37,431 nucleotides of DNA from Flavobacteriaceae bacterium. GTDB lineage: Bacteria; Bacteroidota; Bacteroidia; Flavobacteriales; Flavobacteriaceae. Shown here piece by piece: positions 1 to 7,622 of the stretch. Location: NCBI GenBank assembly GCA_947459635.1, contig CANHEA010000019.1:1-37431 (forward strand), given 5' to 3'. Below the pieces are notes generated by a model that saw only the letters and a list, made by a program, of their open reading frames with translations, had not been told where the DNA came from and made no database searches. A program made the translations under genes and the position numbers. Positions within the stretch are counted from its first letter, which is position 1, and each line of letters begins with the position of its first letter.

Positions 1-2385
1 ATGTTCCGTAATAAAAACTTCTTCTTTGCCCTCGGATTCTACCAAGAAACGTTTGATGTAGTAACGCTCTTTTTCTCCGTCGTAATAAATGGCGGAAATC
101 GGCTTGTTGGGAATCCATTTTTCTAGGACCACCATATCTTCGTCGAAATGCGTCGTGATTTCTGGAATGATGACTTTGAGTTTTCCGGTTTGTGAAATCA
201 CTAAAATCTTATCGCTTGGTCTGAACTCACCCAACAATTCGCCACGAGCGTCGGTATTAAGTTTTTGAACCGTATCATCGAACCAAATTTTTCTTGGCAA
301 CAAAGTCGAGATTCCTTTCTCTTTGATTTCAATTTTCTTGATCGGATATTTTGTTACGAGATTTCCTTTTGAGGCACGACCTTTTATCGCAATTGAGGCG
401 AAATCCAAATCCCATTTGAGTTTCTTGATGCTGCCGACTTGACGCAACAAAACGGTAATGACTTCAGCCTCACCATTTGGATTGCAAGTGAAATAAAGAA
501 TTTGCGAGCCTTTGGTTTCATTGGTCAAATCATATAATTTGTCGCGTGTCACACCAGAAACATTAAATCGTTTGATATACGCCGGACCTGATTTCCCATC
601 GCGGTAAATCATATTGTAAATCGTTCGTTTATCGCTTTTATCAAAAATCGCCACGTGAATAATGTCTTTGCCGACAAACTTCTTATCATCCACTTTAGAG
701 ATCATCATATTCCCATCCCGCAAGAACACAATCACGTCATCGATGTCGGAACAATCAGTGACGTACTCGTCTTTTTTGAGTCCAGTTCCGATAAAACCTT
801 CTTCCCGATTGACATACAATTTGGTATTTCGAAGTACTACTTTCGTCGCTTCGATATCGTCAAAAATGCGGAGTTCTGTTTGACGTTCGCGGCCTTTTCC
901 GTATTTGTCTTTAAGTTTGGTAAAATACGCAATCGCAAAATCCGTCAAATGTTCTAAATCATGTTTGACTTGTTCGATGTCGCCTTCTAAAGCGTCAATC
1001 TTATCTTGCGCTTTATTGCTGTCGAATTTCGAAATACGCATGATTTTGATTTCCGTCAAACGCAAAATATCTTCTTCGGTAATGGCTCTTTTTAAAGGTT
1101 TGATAAATGGTTTCAATCCTTCATCGATGGCAGAAATCACGCCTTCTTTGGTCGTTTCTTCTTCAATCAAACGGTAGATTCTATTCTCAATGAAAATGCG
1201 TTCTAACGACAAGAAATGCCATTGTTCTTCGAGTTCACTTAGTTGAATTTCAAGTTCACTTTTCAGCAATTGCACCGTACGTTCTGTCGATATTTTCAAC
1301 ATATGCGACACGCCCACAAACAAAGGTTTGTTGTCTTGAATCACACAACCCAAAGGCGCGACAGAGGTTTCACAAGCGGTGAAAGCAAATAACGCATCGA
1401 TGGTTTTGTCGGGCGAAACGCCAGGATATAAGTGAATAAGAATCTCAACTTCCGCAGCGGTATTGTCTTCTATTTTCTTGATTTTGATTTTGCCTTTTTC
1501 GTTGGCTTTCAAAATACTGTCAATCAAAGTTGTGGTGTTAGTCGAAAACGGAATTTGCGTAATGACCAACGTATTTTTATCGAGTTGTCCAATTTTCGCA
1601 CGAACACGAACACGGCCTCCGCGCATTCCATCATTATAATTGGATACGTCTGCGATTCCTGCAGTTTGAAAATCTGGAAAAATCTGAAATGGTTTGCCTT
1701 TTAAAATCTTAATCGACGCATCGATCAATTCATTAAAATTGTGCGGCAACACTTTCGTAGATAAACCGACCGCAATTCCCTCGGCACCTTGCGCCAAAAG
1801 CAATGGGAATTTTACCGGAAGATTGTTAGGTTCCGCACGTCGACCGTCATAAGAAACACCCCAATCGGTGATCTTTGGCGAATACAAAACCTCTAAAGCG
1901 AATTTTGACAAACGCGCCTCAATATATCTTGAAGCCGCAGCCCCATCGCCCGTGAGGATATTTCCCCAGTTTCCTTGACAATCAATCAGCAATTCCTTTT
2001 GACCAATTTGCACCATTGCATCGCCAATACTGGCATCTCCGTGCGGATGGTATTGCATGGTGTGACCAACGACATTGGCGACTTTGTTATAGCGTCCGTC
2101 ATCAAGTTCTTTAAGCGAATGCATGATCCGACGTTGCACCGGTTTGAAACCATCTTCAATGGCTGGAACGGCTCGCTCTAGAATAACGTACGAAGCATAG
2201 TCCAAAAACCAGTCTTTATACATGCCGGTTACTTTGGTAATCGTATCGTTTTCGTCTTCGTCGTTCTCGTAGAAATGATGCTCAACAGCAGGACCTACTT
2301 CATCAGAAAGTTCTTCTTGGGCCTCTTCTTGAGCGTCGCCTTCCTCTAGGTTGTCATTGATATCTTCGTCTTCTTCGTCTTTCAT
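1..2385 (-). CDS. parC: DNA topoisomerase IV subunit A (ParC), 3' end cut by window edge
   Basis: This is the breakage-reunion subunit of a type IIA topoisomerase, which with ParE separates linked daughter chromosomes. The frame is open from an ATG at 2383-2385 to the left edge, giving 795 codons; family members in this phylum are somewhat longer, so roughly the last 100 residues are missing. A very acidic N-terminus (about residues 1-50, rich in D and E) precedes the core. The winged-helix part has the HPHGDAS motif near residue 113, and the catalytic tyrosine is Tyr154 in the sequence AAASRYIEARL. The C-terminal part visible at the edge reads YIKRFLVESEGKEEVF. It lies 161 bp downstream of parE on the same strand, so the two are probably co-transcribed, with a repeat element between them. 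GyrA is the alternative, but the pairing with an adjacent ParE-type subunit favours ParC. Confidence 0.93.
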   Translation of the reverse strand, partial: MKDEEDEDINDNLEEGDAQEEAQEELSDEVGPAVEHHFYENDEDENDTITKVTGMYKDWFLDYASYVILERAVPAIEDGFKPVQRRIMHSLKELDDGRYNKVANVVGHTMQYHPHGDASIGDAMVQIGQKELLIDCQGNWGNILTGDGAAASRYIEARLSKFALEVLYSPKITDWGVSYDGRRAEPNNLPVKFPLLLAQGAEGIAVGLSTKVLPHNFNELIDASIKILKGKPFQIFPDFQTAGIADVSNYNDGMRGGRVRVRAKIGQLDKNTLVITQIPFSTNTTTLIDSILKANEKGKIKIKKIEDNTAAEVEILIHLYPGVSPDKTIDALFAFTACETSVAPLGCVIQDNKPLFVGVSHMLKISTERTVQLLKSELEIQLSELEEQWHFLSLERIFIENRIYRLIEEETTKEGVISAIDEGLKPFIKPLKRAITEEDILRLTEIKIMRISKFDSNKAQDKIDALEGDIEQVKHDLEHLTDFAIAYFTKLKDKYGKGRERQTELRIFDDIEATKVVLRNTKLYVNREEGFIGTGLKKDEYVTDCSDIDDVIVFLRDGNMMISKVDDKKFVGKDIIHVAIFDKSDKRTIYNMIYRDGKSGPAYIKRFNVSGVTRDKLYDLTNETKGSQILYFTCNPNGEAEVITVLLRQVGSIKKLKWDLDFASIAIKGRASKGNLVTKYPIKKIEIKEKGISTLLPRKIWFDDTVQKLNTDARGELLGEFRPSDKILVISQTGKLKVIIPEITTHFDEDMVVLEKWIPNKPISAIYYDGEKERYYIKRFLVESEGKEEVFITEH

Positions 2386-2418
2386 TGCTGCTGATTATTC
2401 TTCAGTATTTTTTTTAGG

Positions 2419-2524
2419 AGCTATTTCCTGCTATCATTCCAATCTTTTTTGTTTTTGGCACCCCGAGCGCAGTCGAGGGGCTTTCCTCAAAAAACAAAAA
2501 AGGATTTTCCCTTCTATCAGGGCT
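2419..2524 (-). repeat. Dispersed structured element, short form, copy 1 (parE-parC gap)
   Basis: Read on the minus strand, the element opens with AGC-CCTG and closes with CAGG-AAATA-GCT, so a 7-bp terminal stem forms with a 5-nt bulge on its 3' side. Inside, ATC-(C)-TTTTTTGTTTTT pairs fully with AAAAACAAAAAA-GAT, a 15-bp stem with one bulged base. Its apex carries a GC-rich hairpin, CCCC(12 nt)GGGG at 2461-2480. The boxes flanking the inner stem match the copies at 4673-4812, 18604-18676 and 36401-36540. It lies between parE and parC in the same orientation as the genes, so it would be part of their transcript. It could be a structured RNA or a mobile REP-like element; the function is unknown. 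Confidence 0.75.
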
Positions 2525-2546
2525 AGAGCTCTCCGTTGTAATTGAT

Positions 2547-4409
2547 TTAATTCGCTTCCACCGTATCCAATTCTACCTTCAAATTATTGATGATAAAATC
2601 CTGTCGATCCGGTGTGTTTTTTCCCATATAGAACGATAACAGTTGCTCTACGGAAGTATTTTTATCCATCATAATTGGGTCGAGTCTTATCGTTTCTCCA
2701 ATGAAGTTTTTAAACTCATCTGGCGAAATTTCACCCAATCCTTTAAATCGCGTGATTTCTGGTTTTGGTTTTAGTTTTTCGATTGCATCACGTCTTTCCT
2801 CGTCGGAATAACAATAAATCGTTTCCTTTTTATTCCGAACACGGAACAATGGCGTTTGCAAAATATACAAATGTCCTTCTTTGATTAATTCCGGGAAAAA
2901 CTGCAAAAAGAACGTAATGAGCAACAAGCGAATGTGCATCCCATCGACGTCGGCATCGGTGGCGATGACGATGTTGTTGTAACGCAGATTTTCCATGTCG
3001 TCTTCGATGTCTAGCGCTGCTTGCAATAAATTGAATTCCTCGTTTTCGTAGACAATTTTTTTGCTCATACCATACGAATTCAAAGGCTTTCCGCGTAAAC
3101 TAAATACTGCTTGTGTATTGACATCACGTGATTTGGTAATCGAGCCGGAAGCGGAATCTCCCTCGGGAATAAACAATGTACTTTCTAAATACCTTGGATT
3201 TTTTACATCAGGCAAATGCACCCGACAGTCGCGCAGTTTCTTGTTGTGCAAACTCGATTTCTTCGCGCGGTCTTTGGCTAATTTTCGAATACCTGACAGT
3301 TCTTTACGTTCGCGTTCCGCTTGCAAAATTTTGCGCAATAGCAAGTCCGCGGTTTCAGGATTCTTATGTAAAAAATTATCTAATTTATTCTTGATAAAAT
3401 CATTGATAAAGGTACGGACAGAAGGCATTCCAGGTTCTGATCCCATTTCGGTCGAACCCAATTTGGTTTTGGTTTGCGATTCAAAAACAGGCTCCATGAC
3501 TTTAATACTCACGGCGCTTACAATCGATTTTCGAATATCAGAAGGTTCGAAACCTTTGTTATAAAATTCCCGAATCGTTTTGACGATAGCCTCACGAAAC
3601 GCCACCAAATGCGTTCCACCTTGCGTGGTATTTTGCCCATTGACAAAAGAATGGTATTCTTCGCTGTATTGCGATTTGCTGTGTGTAATGGCAATTTCGA
3701 TATCGTCACCCAAAAGATGAATGATTGGATAAACCATATCCTCGATGGCGATATTCTCATCGAGTAAGTCTTTTAATCCGTAATCGGAATAAAATTTTTC
3801 ACCGTTGTAAATGATTGTCAATCCTGTATTCAGGTAACAATAATTCTTCAACATTTTGATTACATATTCGTTTCTGAATTTGTAATTCTTAAAGATGGCT
3901 TCATCTGGAATGAAAGTAACTTTGGTTCCCTTTCGTTTCGTGGTTTCGATGATATCTTCCTCGAGCACGAGATTTCCGCCATTGAATTCTGCTGCTTTTT
4001 GCTTGTCTTCACGCACCGACTCGACGCGGAAATAGTTGGATAAGGCGTTGACCGCTTTGGTTCCGACTCCATTTAAACCCACCGATTTTTTGAAGGCGAG
4101 CGAATCATATTTCCCACCGGTGTTCATTTTAGAAACCACATCGACAACTTTCCCGAGCGGAATACCGCGACCATAGTCACGTACTGAAACAGTTTTGTCT
4201 TTGATGGTCACTTCGATGGTTTTTCCAGAACCCATGACAAACTCGTCGATACAGTTGTCGATGACTTCTTTGAGCAGAATGTAAATACCGTCATCGGGCG
4301 AGGAACCGTCGCCTAATTTTCCGATATACATTCCAGGTCGCATGCGGATGTGTTCTTTCCAATCGAGCGAGCGAATATTATCTTCGGTATATTGATTTTG
4401 TTCGGACAT
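2547..4409 (-). CDS. parE: DNA topoisomerase IV subunit B (ParE)
   Basis: This is the ATPase subunit of topoisomerase IV, 620 residues, the usual length for the family. The GHKL ATPase domain comes first: MRPGMYIG near residue 23, the N-box sequence [19 protein letters not shown], and the ATP-lid glycines in [15 protein letters not shown] transducer domain follows. The TOPRIM domain has PEGDSASGS with its acidic residue and the DADVDG metal motif in [12 protein letters not shown]. The C-terminus has [13 protein letters not shown], the stretch that contacts subunit A. It is followed on the same strand by parC. GyrB shares all these motifs; the ParE assignment rests on the neighbouring parC and the short length without GyrB inserts. 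Confidence 0.95.
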   Translation of the reverse strand: MSEQNQYTEDNIRSLDWKEHIRMRPGMYIGKLGDGSSPDDGIYILLKEVIDNCIDEFVMGSGKTIEVTIKDKTVSVRDYGRGIPLGKVVDVVSKMNTGGKYDSLAFKKSVGLNGVGTKAVNALSNYFRVESVREDKQKAAEFNGGNLVLEEDIIETTKRKGTKVTFIPDEAIFKNYKFRNEYVIKMLKNYCYLNTGLTIIYNGEKFYSDYGLKDLLDENIAIEDMVYPIIHLLGDDIEIAITHSKSQYSEEYHSFVNGQNTTQGGTHLVAFREAIVKTIREFYNKGFEPSDIRKSIVSAVSIKVMEPVFESQTKTKLGSTEMGSEPGMPSVRTFINDFIKNKLDNFLHKNPETADLLLRKILQAERERKELSGIRKLAKDRAKKSSLHNKKLRDCRVHLPDVKNPRYLESTLFIPEGDSASGSITKSRDVNTQAVFSLRGKPLNSYGMSKKIVYENEEFNLLQAALDIEDDMENLRYNNIVIATDADVDGMHIRLLLITFFLQFFPELIKEGHLYILQTPLFRVRNKKETIYCYSDEERRDAIEKLKPKPEITRFKGLGEISPDEFKNFIGETIRLDPIMMDKNTSVEQLLSFYMGKNTPDRQDFIINNLKVELDTVEAN

Positions 4410-4497
4410 AGTGGTTTTAATGAAACATGCTAATATACTATATCTCGACAGATTTTGGAAGCAGAAAAAATAGAAGTTATTAATAGGATATTGACAA

Positions 4498-4664
4498 TGA
4501 ATTTGGGATTTACGATTTGGGATTTACGATTTGGGATGTGCGATTTGGGATTGACGAAATAGGATTTCGGATTTTGTCTAAAAGTTGATTACCTGTCGAC
4601 GACAATCGTCAAGCCGTCACAAAACTCGTAAATCAAATATTGTAAATCCCAAATTGAATATCGC
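4498..4664. repeat. Degenerate GATTTGGGATT phrase repeats forming an inverted repeat
   Basis: The left arm (about 4498-4555) carries four tandem degenerate copies of the phrase GATTTGGGATTTAC, the last two drifting. The right arm (about 4628-4664) carries the reverse complement, as in GTAAATCCCAAATTGAAT. The arms are about 75-100 bp apart and could pair over roughly 30 bp with mismatches. A similar arrangement occurs at 13259-13333. The repeats have no constant spacers and are too short and degenerate for CRISPR. Confidence 0.65.
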
Positions 4665-4672
4665 AAGCCCCT

Positions 4673-4812
4673 GCCCCAGATGGCAATGGAAAGCATTTTT
4701 GCAAAAACACTATTTTTTGTTGCCTTGAAAATGCGACCAGCGGAAGCGCTTTTCGGGGCGTTCAAAAAAAGGGTTTTTGGAAAAATCTTGGAATGTACAG
4801 CTGGAAATAGGC
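4673..4812 (+). repeat. Dispersed structured element, long form, copy 2
   Basis: The element opens with GCC-CCAG (4673-4679) and closes with CTGG-AAATA-GGC (4801-4812), giving the same terminal stem and 3'-side bulge as the other copies but with different paired bases. It is 140 bp long, exactly the length of the copy at 36401-36540, and both share the 15-mer GCGACCAGCGGAAGC at the same offset (4733-4747 here). The 3' box TTGGAATG before the closing stem is shared with the short copy at 2419-2524. Internal pairings ATTTTT/AAAAAT and GCATTTT/AAAATGC are possible. It lies on the plus strand, antisense to the flanking kinase and parE genes. Confidence 0.72.
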
Positions 4813-4819
4813 CCGTGAA

Positions 4820-6337
4820 TCAATAGAAATAATACTTACGCAACTTCATGTTGAGCTCTTTCGGGTTGAAAGGTTTGATGATATATTCGTTGATTCCGAT
4901 TTGCAGTGCGCGATCGAGGTAACCAAACGAAGCCGACGCAGTCAGCGCGATAATCGGAATGAGTTTGTCGGTTTTTCGGATTTCGATGGTGGCATCGTAC
5001 CCGTCCATGACTGGCATGGAAAGATCCATTAGTATGACATCATAGGAATTCGCATTGAATTTTTCTACGCCGACCAATCCGTTTTCAGCAGTTTCGACTT
5101 CGACATCCCACTGACTCATAATTTTCTGCGCAATTTTGGTATTGATCATATTGTCTTCAACGAGCAACACCCGGAGTCCTTTGAGGTTTTCTTCTTTATA
5201 ATCTTCGTGTAAATCATTGGTATTAACCGAGGTTCCTTTGGCGTCGATGGGAAGATGCAGAATAAAGTAAAAATTAGAACCTTTGCCGATTTCACTTTCA
5301 AATTGGATATCCGAACCTAAAAGATTCAGTAGTTTTTTAGTGATAACCAATCCCAATCCTGTGCCGCCAAATTGACGGGAAGTCTTGGTTTCGGCTTGGG
5401 AAAATTTCTGAAAAATAGATTGGAATTTGTCTTTATCTATGCCGATTCCGGTATCAGCAACTTCAATTTTGAAAGACGAAATCTTTTCTTGAACCGCGAT
5501 TTGATGCAGCTTGATGGTGATTTTTCCGTCTTGCGTAAATTTGATGGCATTCGAAATTAAATTGGTAATGACTTGATTGATGCGCAATGGGTCGCTGACG
5601 AGATTCGGAATAAAATCTGGATCTATTTTAACTTCGATGGCATTGAGATTTTCAGATGCACGCGCTTCAAGCGAACGAGCGATTTGTTTGACGAGATCGA
5701 CTAAATTGAATGGTATTTTTTCAATATCGACTTTCCCCGCTTCGATTTTACTGAAGTCGAGTATGTTATTGATTAGTAAGAATAAGTTTTGAGCCGAATG
5801 TTTGAGCACTTCGATATTCTCATGAAAACTCTCTAAGGAATTTTCTTTTTCCATGATATAGATGAGTCCTATAATTGCATTGAGCGGTGTTCGGATCTCG
5901 TGACTCATGATAGATAGAAACTCGGATTTGGCGTCATTGGCTTCCTCAGCTTCAGAAATAGAAGCATACAATTGCCTTTGAATTTCGGCTTTGATTTCGA
6001 TTTCTTTATGAAGAATATGAAGTAAATCTAATAGGTTGTCGTCACTGCCTAACTCTTGACCTTCCGCATTAAGCTGTTTGATTGCATCAATCAATTTGCT
6101 TTGAAAAAAAACTTTTTTCTCTAATTCGTCCTTCAGTTTGGCGTTCATCTCGCCATATTCCTTGTCATTAAGCCGCGCGGATTGCTCGAACAATTCCGCA
6201 TCTTTTTCGTAATTCAAATACGTTTGATTAACGGTTTGAATAAAGGACAGTAGATTTGGATTTTGCTCAATAAAATCCTCCGACAAAAATTTATCGAGTT
6301 GCCGTTTGAGGTTTCTATGGAGATGAGATTTGTTCAT
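4820..6337 (-). CDS. Soluble hybrid sensor histidine kinase with receiver domain
   Basis: This is a 505-residue cytoplasmic hybrid kinase that autophosphorylates and passes phosphate to its own receiver. A helical, charged N-terminus (residues 1-135, probably coiled coil) has no transmembrane segment and no recognised sensor domain. The HisKA H-box is SHEIRTPLN with His146. The HATPase domain has the N-box NLISNAIKFT, the G1 motif ADTGIGI and the G2 motif GGTGLGL. The C-terminal receiver starts at LRVLLVEDN and has the phospho-acceptor near Asp438 in ILMDLSMP and the conserved Lys in IIKPF. The ATG at 6335-6337 is used; a TTG one codon upstream is the only alternative. It begins 3 bp after the stop of the FIST gene, so the FIST protein probably supplies the sensory input. 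No DNA-binding output domain is present. Confidence 0.9.
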   Translation of the reverse strand: MNKSHLHRNLKRQLDKFLSEDFIEQNPNLLSFIQTVNQTYLNYEKDAELFEQSARLNDKEYGEMNAKLKDELEKKVFFQSKLIDAIKQLNAEGQELGSDDNLLDLLHILHKEIEIKAEIQRQLYASISEAEEANDAKSEFLSIMSHEIRTPLNAIIGLIYIMEKENSLESFHENIEVLKHSAQNLFLLINNILDFSKIEAGKVDIEKIPFNLVDLVKQIARSLEARASENLNAIEVKIDPDFIPNLVSDPLRINQVITNLISNAIKFTQDGKITIKLHQIAVQEKISSFKIEVADTGIGIDKDKFQSIFQKFSQAETKTSRQFGGTGLGLVITKKLLNLLGSDIQFESEIGKGSNFYFILHLPIDAKGTSVNTNDLHEDYKEENLKGLRVLLVEDNMINTKIAQKIMSQWDVEVETAENGLVGVEKFNANSYDVILMDLSMPVMDGYDATIEIRKTDKLIPIIALTASASFGYLDRALQIGINEYIIKPFNPKELNMKLRKYYFY

Positions 6338-6340
6338 CAA

Positions 6341-7480
6341 TTAAGATTCAAAAAGCGTTGCAATGGTCATCGTTTGGTTGTGGAGTTCACAGGCTACATT
6401 GTCTAAAGTGGGTGATATTTCTCCGTAAGAATAAAAACCGCACAAAAGTGTATTATCCCCGAAAATATCCTTTACTACTTCGAGTTCTTCTTCTACTCGA
6501 TCACCAAGTACAATCCTTCTACCTACACAACTTACGAGCAATGCCAATTGCTTTTGCGAAGTATTTGTATTCGTTCTTGAAGCCGCCGTTGAGGACGCAT
6601 CGATGAGTTTATCTATATTTCCTTTCATTAATCGAACCGAGGAACCTTCTGGAATATTGCCGGCAAAAGTCATCGATTTTTTTTCTTCATCAATGGATAG
6701 AATTGTTCTTACCACTGTCGCAGTCGTTCCGTTCTCTCTCATCGAAAGCGGAAAATAGAGCGATGATCCTGGTAATTCTTCGGCATATTTACCGAGATAT
6801 TCTTTGTATAAATCTAAGGCAAATCGATCCCCAATTTTGTAAAGTACATTTTTGTCTGATTTTGTCACATCACGTTCGGGTCCAAAATCTCCCCAACCGC
6901 CTTCAGAGCCATAACCAAAATGAATATGCTCGCCATAAAAACCGATGGCTACAATTTTTCCGGCAGTTGCGTTACTATTGAGACCAACAATTGTTTTTTC
7001 GAACGCATATTCGTCACCGGCAAGACCACCGAAAATTGGAATCTGCGTGTTGGTTTGTTTGATGAGTTCATTGATCAGTTCGGTGCCATTTACATGACTT
7101 CCCTCTGATAGAATTAATATTGATTTCAAATCATCGGACCAAAGTTGATCTTTAATTTTTGTACCCAAGTCATCAATATTGTTGTTTTGAATAATATCAA
7201 CTTCACAAGATCGAATATTGGTTTTTTCGAATTCGATTGCGGTAGCAACGATATCTTTTTCGATTACACATTGATTGGATATTTGTCCTGACGAAGAACA
7301 AATTACGATTTGCGCATTTGGAAAAGCACTTTTAAGTTCGTCGTACGGCTGCACTTCTTCGAGCAAAGTTCGCTGTCCAAAAGCCAATACCAAACTGGCT
7401 TTCAATGGATTAAACCCTTCGCTCTGACTGACCATTTGCTGACCAGCTTTCGTACTGATTAGTAGTTGTTGTAGATTCAT
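6341..7480 (-). CDS. FIST-domain sensory protein
   Basis: The protein matches the FIST N and FIST C signal-transduction family, whose members are thought to sense small molecules such as amino acids. It has 379 residues, no signal peptide and no membrane segment, so it should be cytoplasmic. Family-like stretches include ASLVLAFGQRTLL, an ICSSSGQIS segment, PIFGGLAGDEYAF and, in the C-terminal half, LLVSCVGRRIVLG followed by TLLCGFYSYGEISP. I start at the ATG at 7478-7480; a TTG 39 bp upstream would add 13 residues of poor quality (MLKRVSYSLKTES). It is the first gene of a two-gene unit with the hybrid kinase at 4820-6337. In other bacteria FIST domains are often fused to kinases or cyclases; here the two parts are separate. 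The ligand is unknown. Confidence 0.85.
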   Translation of the reverse strand: MNLQQLLISTKAGQQMVSQSEGFNPLKASLVLAFGQRTLLEEVQPYDELKSAFPNAQIVICSSSGQISNQCVIEKDIVATAIEFEKTNIRSCEVDIIQNNNIDDLGTKIKDQLWSDDLKSILILSEGSHVNGTELINELIKQTNTQIPIFGGLAGDEYAFEKTIVGLNSNATAGKIVAIGFYGEHIHFGYGSEGGWGDFGPERDVTKSDKNVLYKIGDRFALDLYKEYLGKYAEELPGSSLYFPLSMRENGTTATVVRTILSIDEEKKSMTFAGNIPEGSSVRLMKGNIDKLIDASSTAASRTNTNTSQKQLALLVSCVGRRIVLGDRVEEELEVVKDIFGDNTLLCGFYSYGEISPTLDNVACELHNQTMTIATLFES

Positions 7481-7554
7481 AGATTCGGTTTTTAAAGAAT
7501 AAGAAACTCTTTTTAACAATTGGGTGTCATAAAGGAAAGGAAAGCAATTTAAAT

Positions 7555-7587
7555 AAACAAAAAAAACCTGTAATTTATTTACAGGTT
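7555..7587 (-). terminator. Intrinsic terminator of ychF
   Basis: A perfect 9-bp stem, AACCTGTAA (7565-7573) with TTACAGGTT (7579-7587), has a 5-nt loop and, on the minus strand, is followed by an eight-T run. It sits about 35 bp after the ychF stop codon. Confidence 0.85.
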
Positions 7588-7622
7588 GTTTTTCTATTTG
7601 AAGTAAATTTTAGAAAGCAGAA

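Larger units (their letters stand above)
4410..4819. other. Gene-free, repeat-rich gap between parE and the sensor kinase
   Basis: This 410-bp stretch has no credible gene. It holds, in order, the presumed parE upstream region (4410-4495, where I find no clear promoter core), a phrase-repeat inverted array (4498-4664) and a long-form structured element (4673-4812) that ends 7 bp from the kinase stop codon. No obvious intrinsic terminator for the kinase transcript was seen, so the element may end or process that message. Confidence 0.6.

Noticed and set aside
655..1177. Three open frames on the plus strand inside parC
   Set aside because: Antisense shadows of a well-conserved coding region; composition is serine and phenylalanine rich as expected of a reversed frame.
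3061..3564. Long open frame (167 codons) on the plus strand inside parE
   Set aside because: It lies antisense to strongly conserved ParE domains, has no family resemblance and reflects the codon use of the gene opposite.
4498..4560. CRISPR-like array
   Set aside because: The repeats are 10-14 bp, degenerate and directly adjacent, with no spacers and no cas genes nearby.
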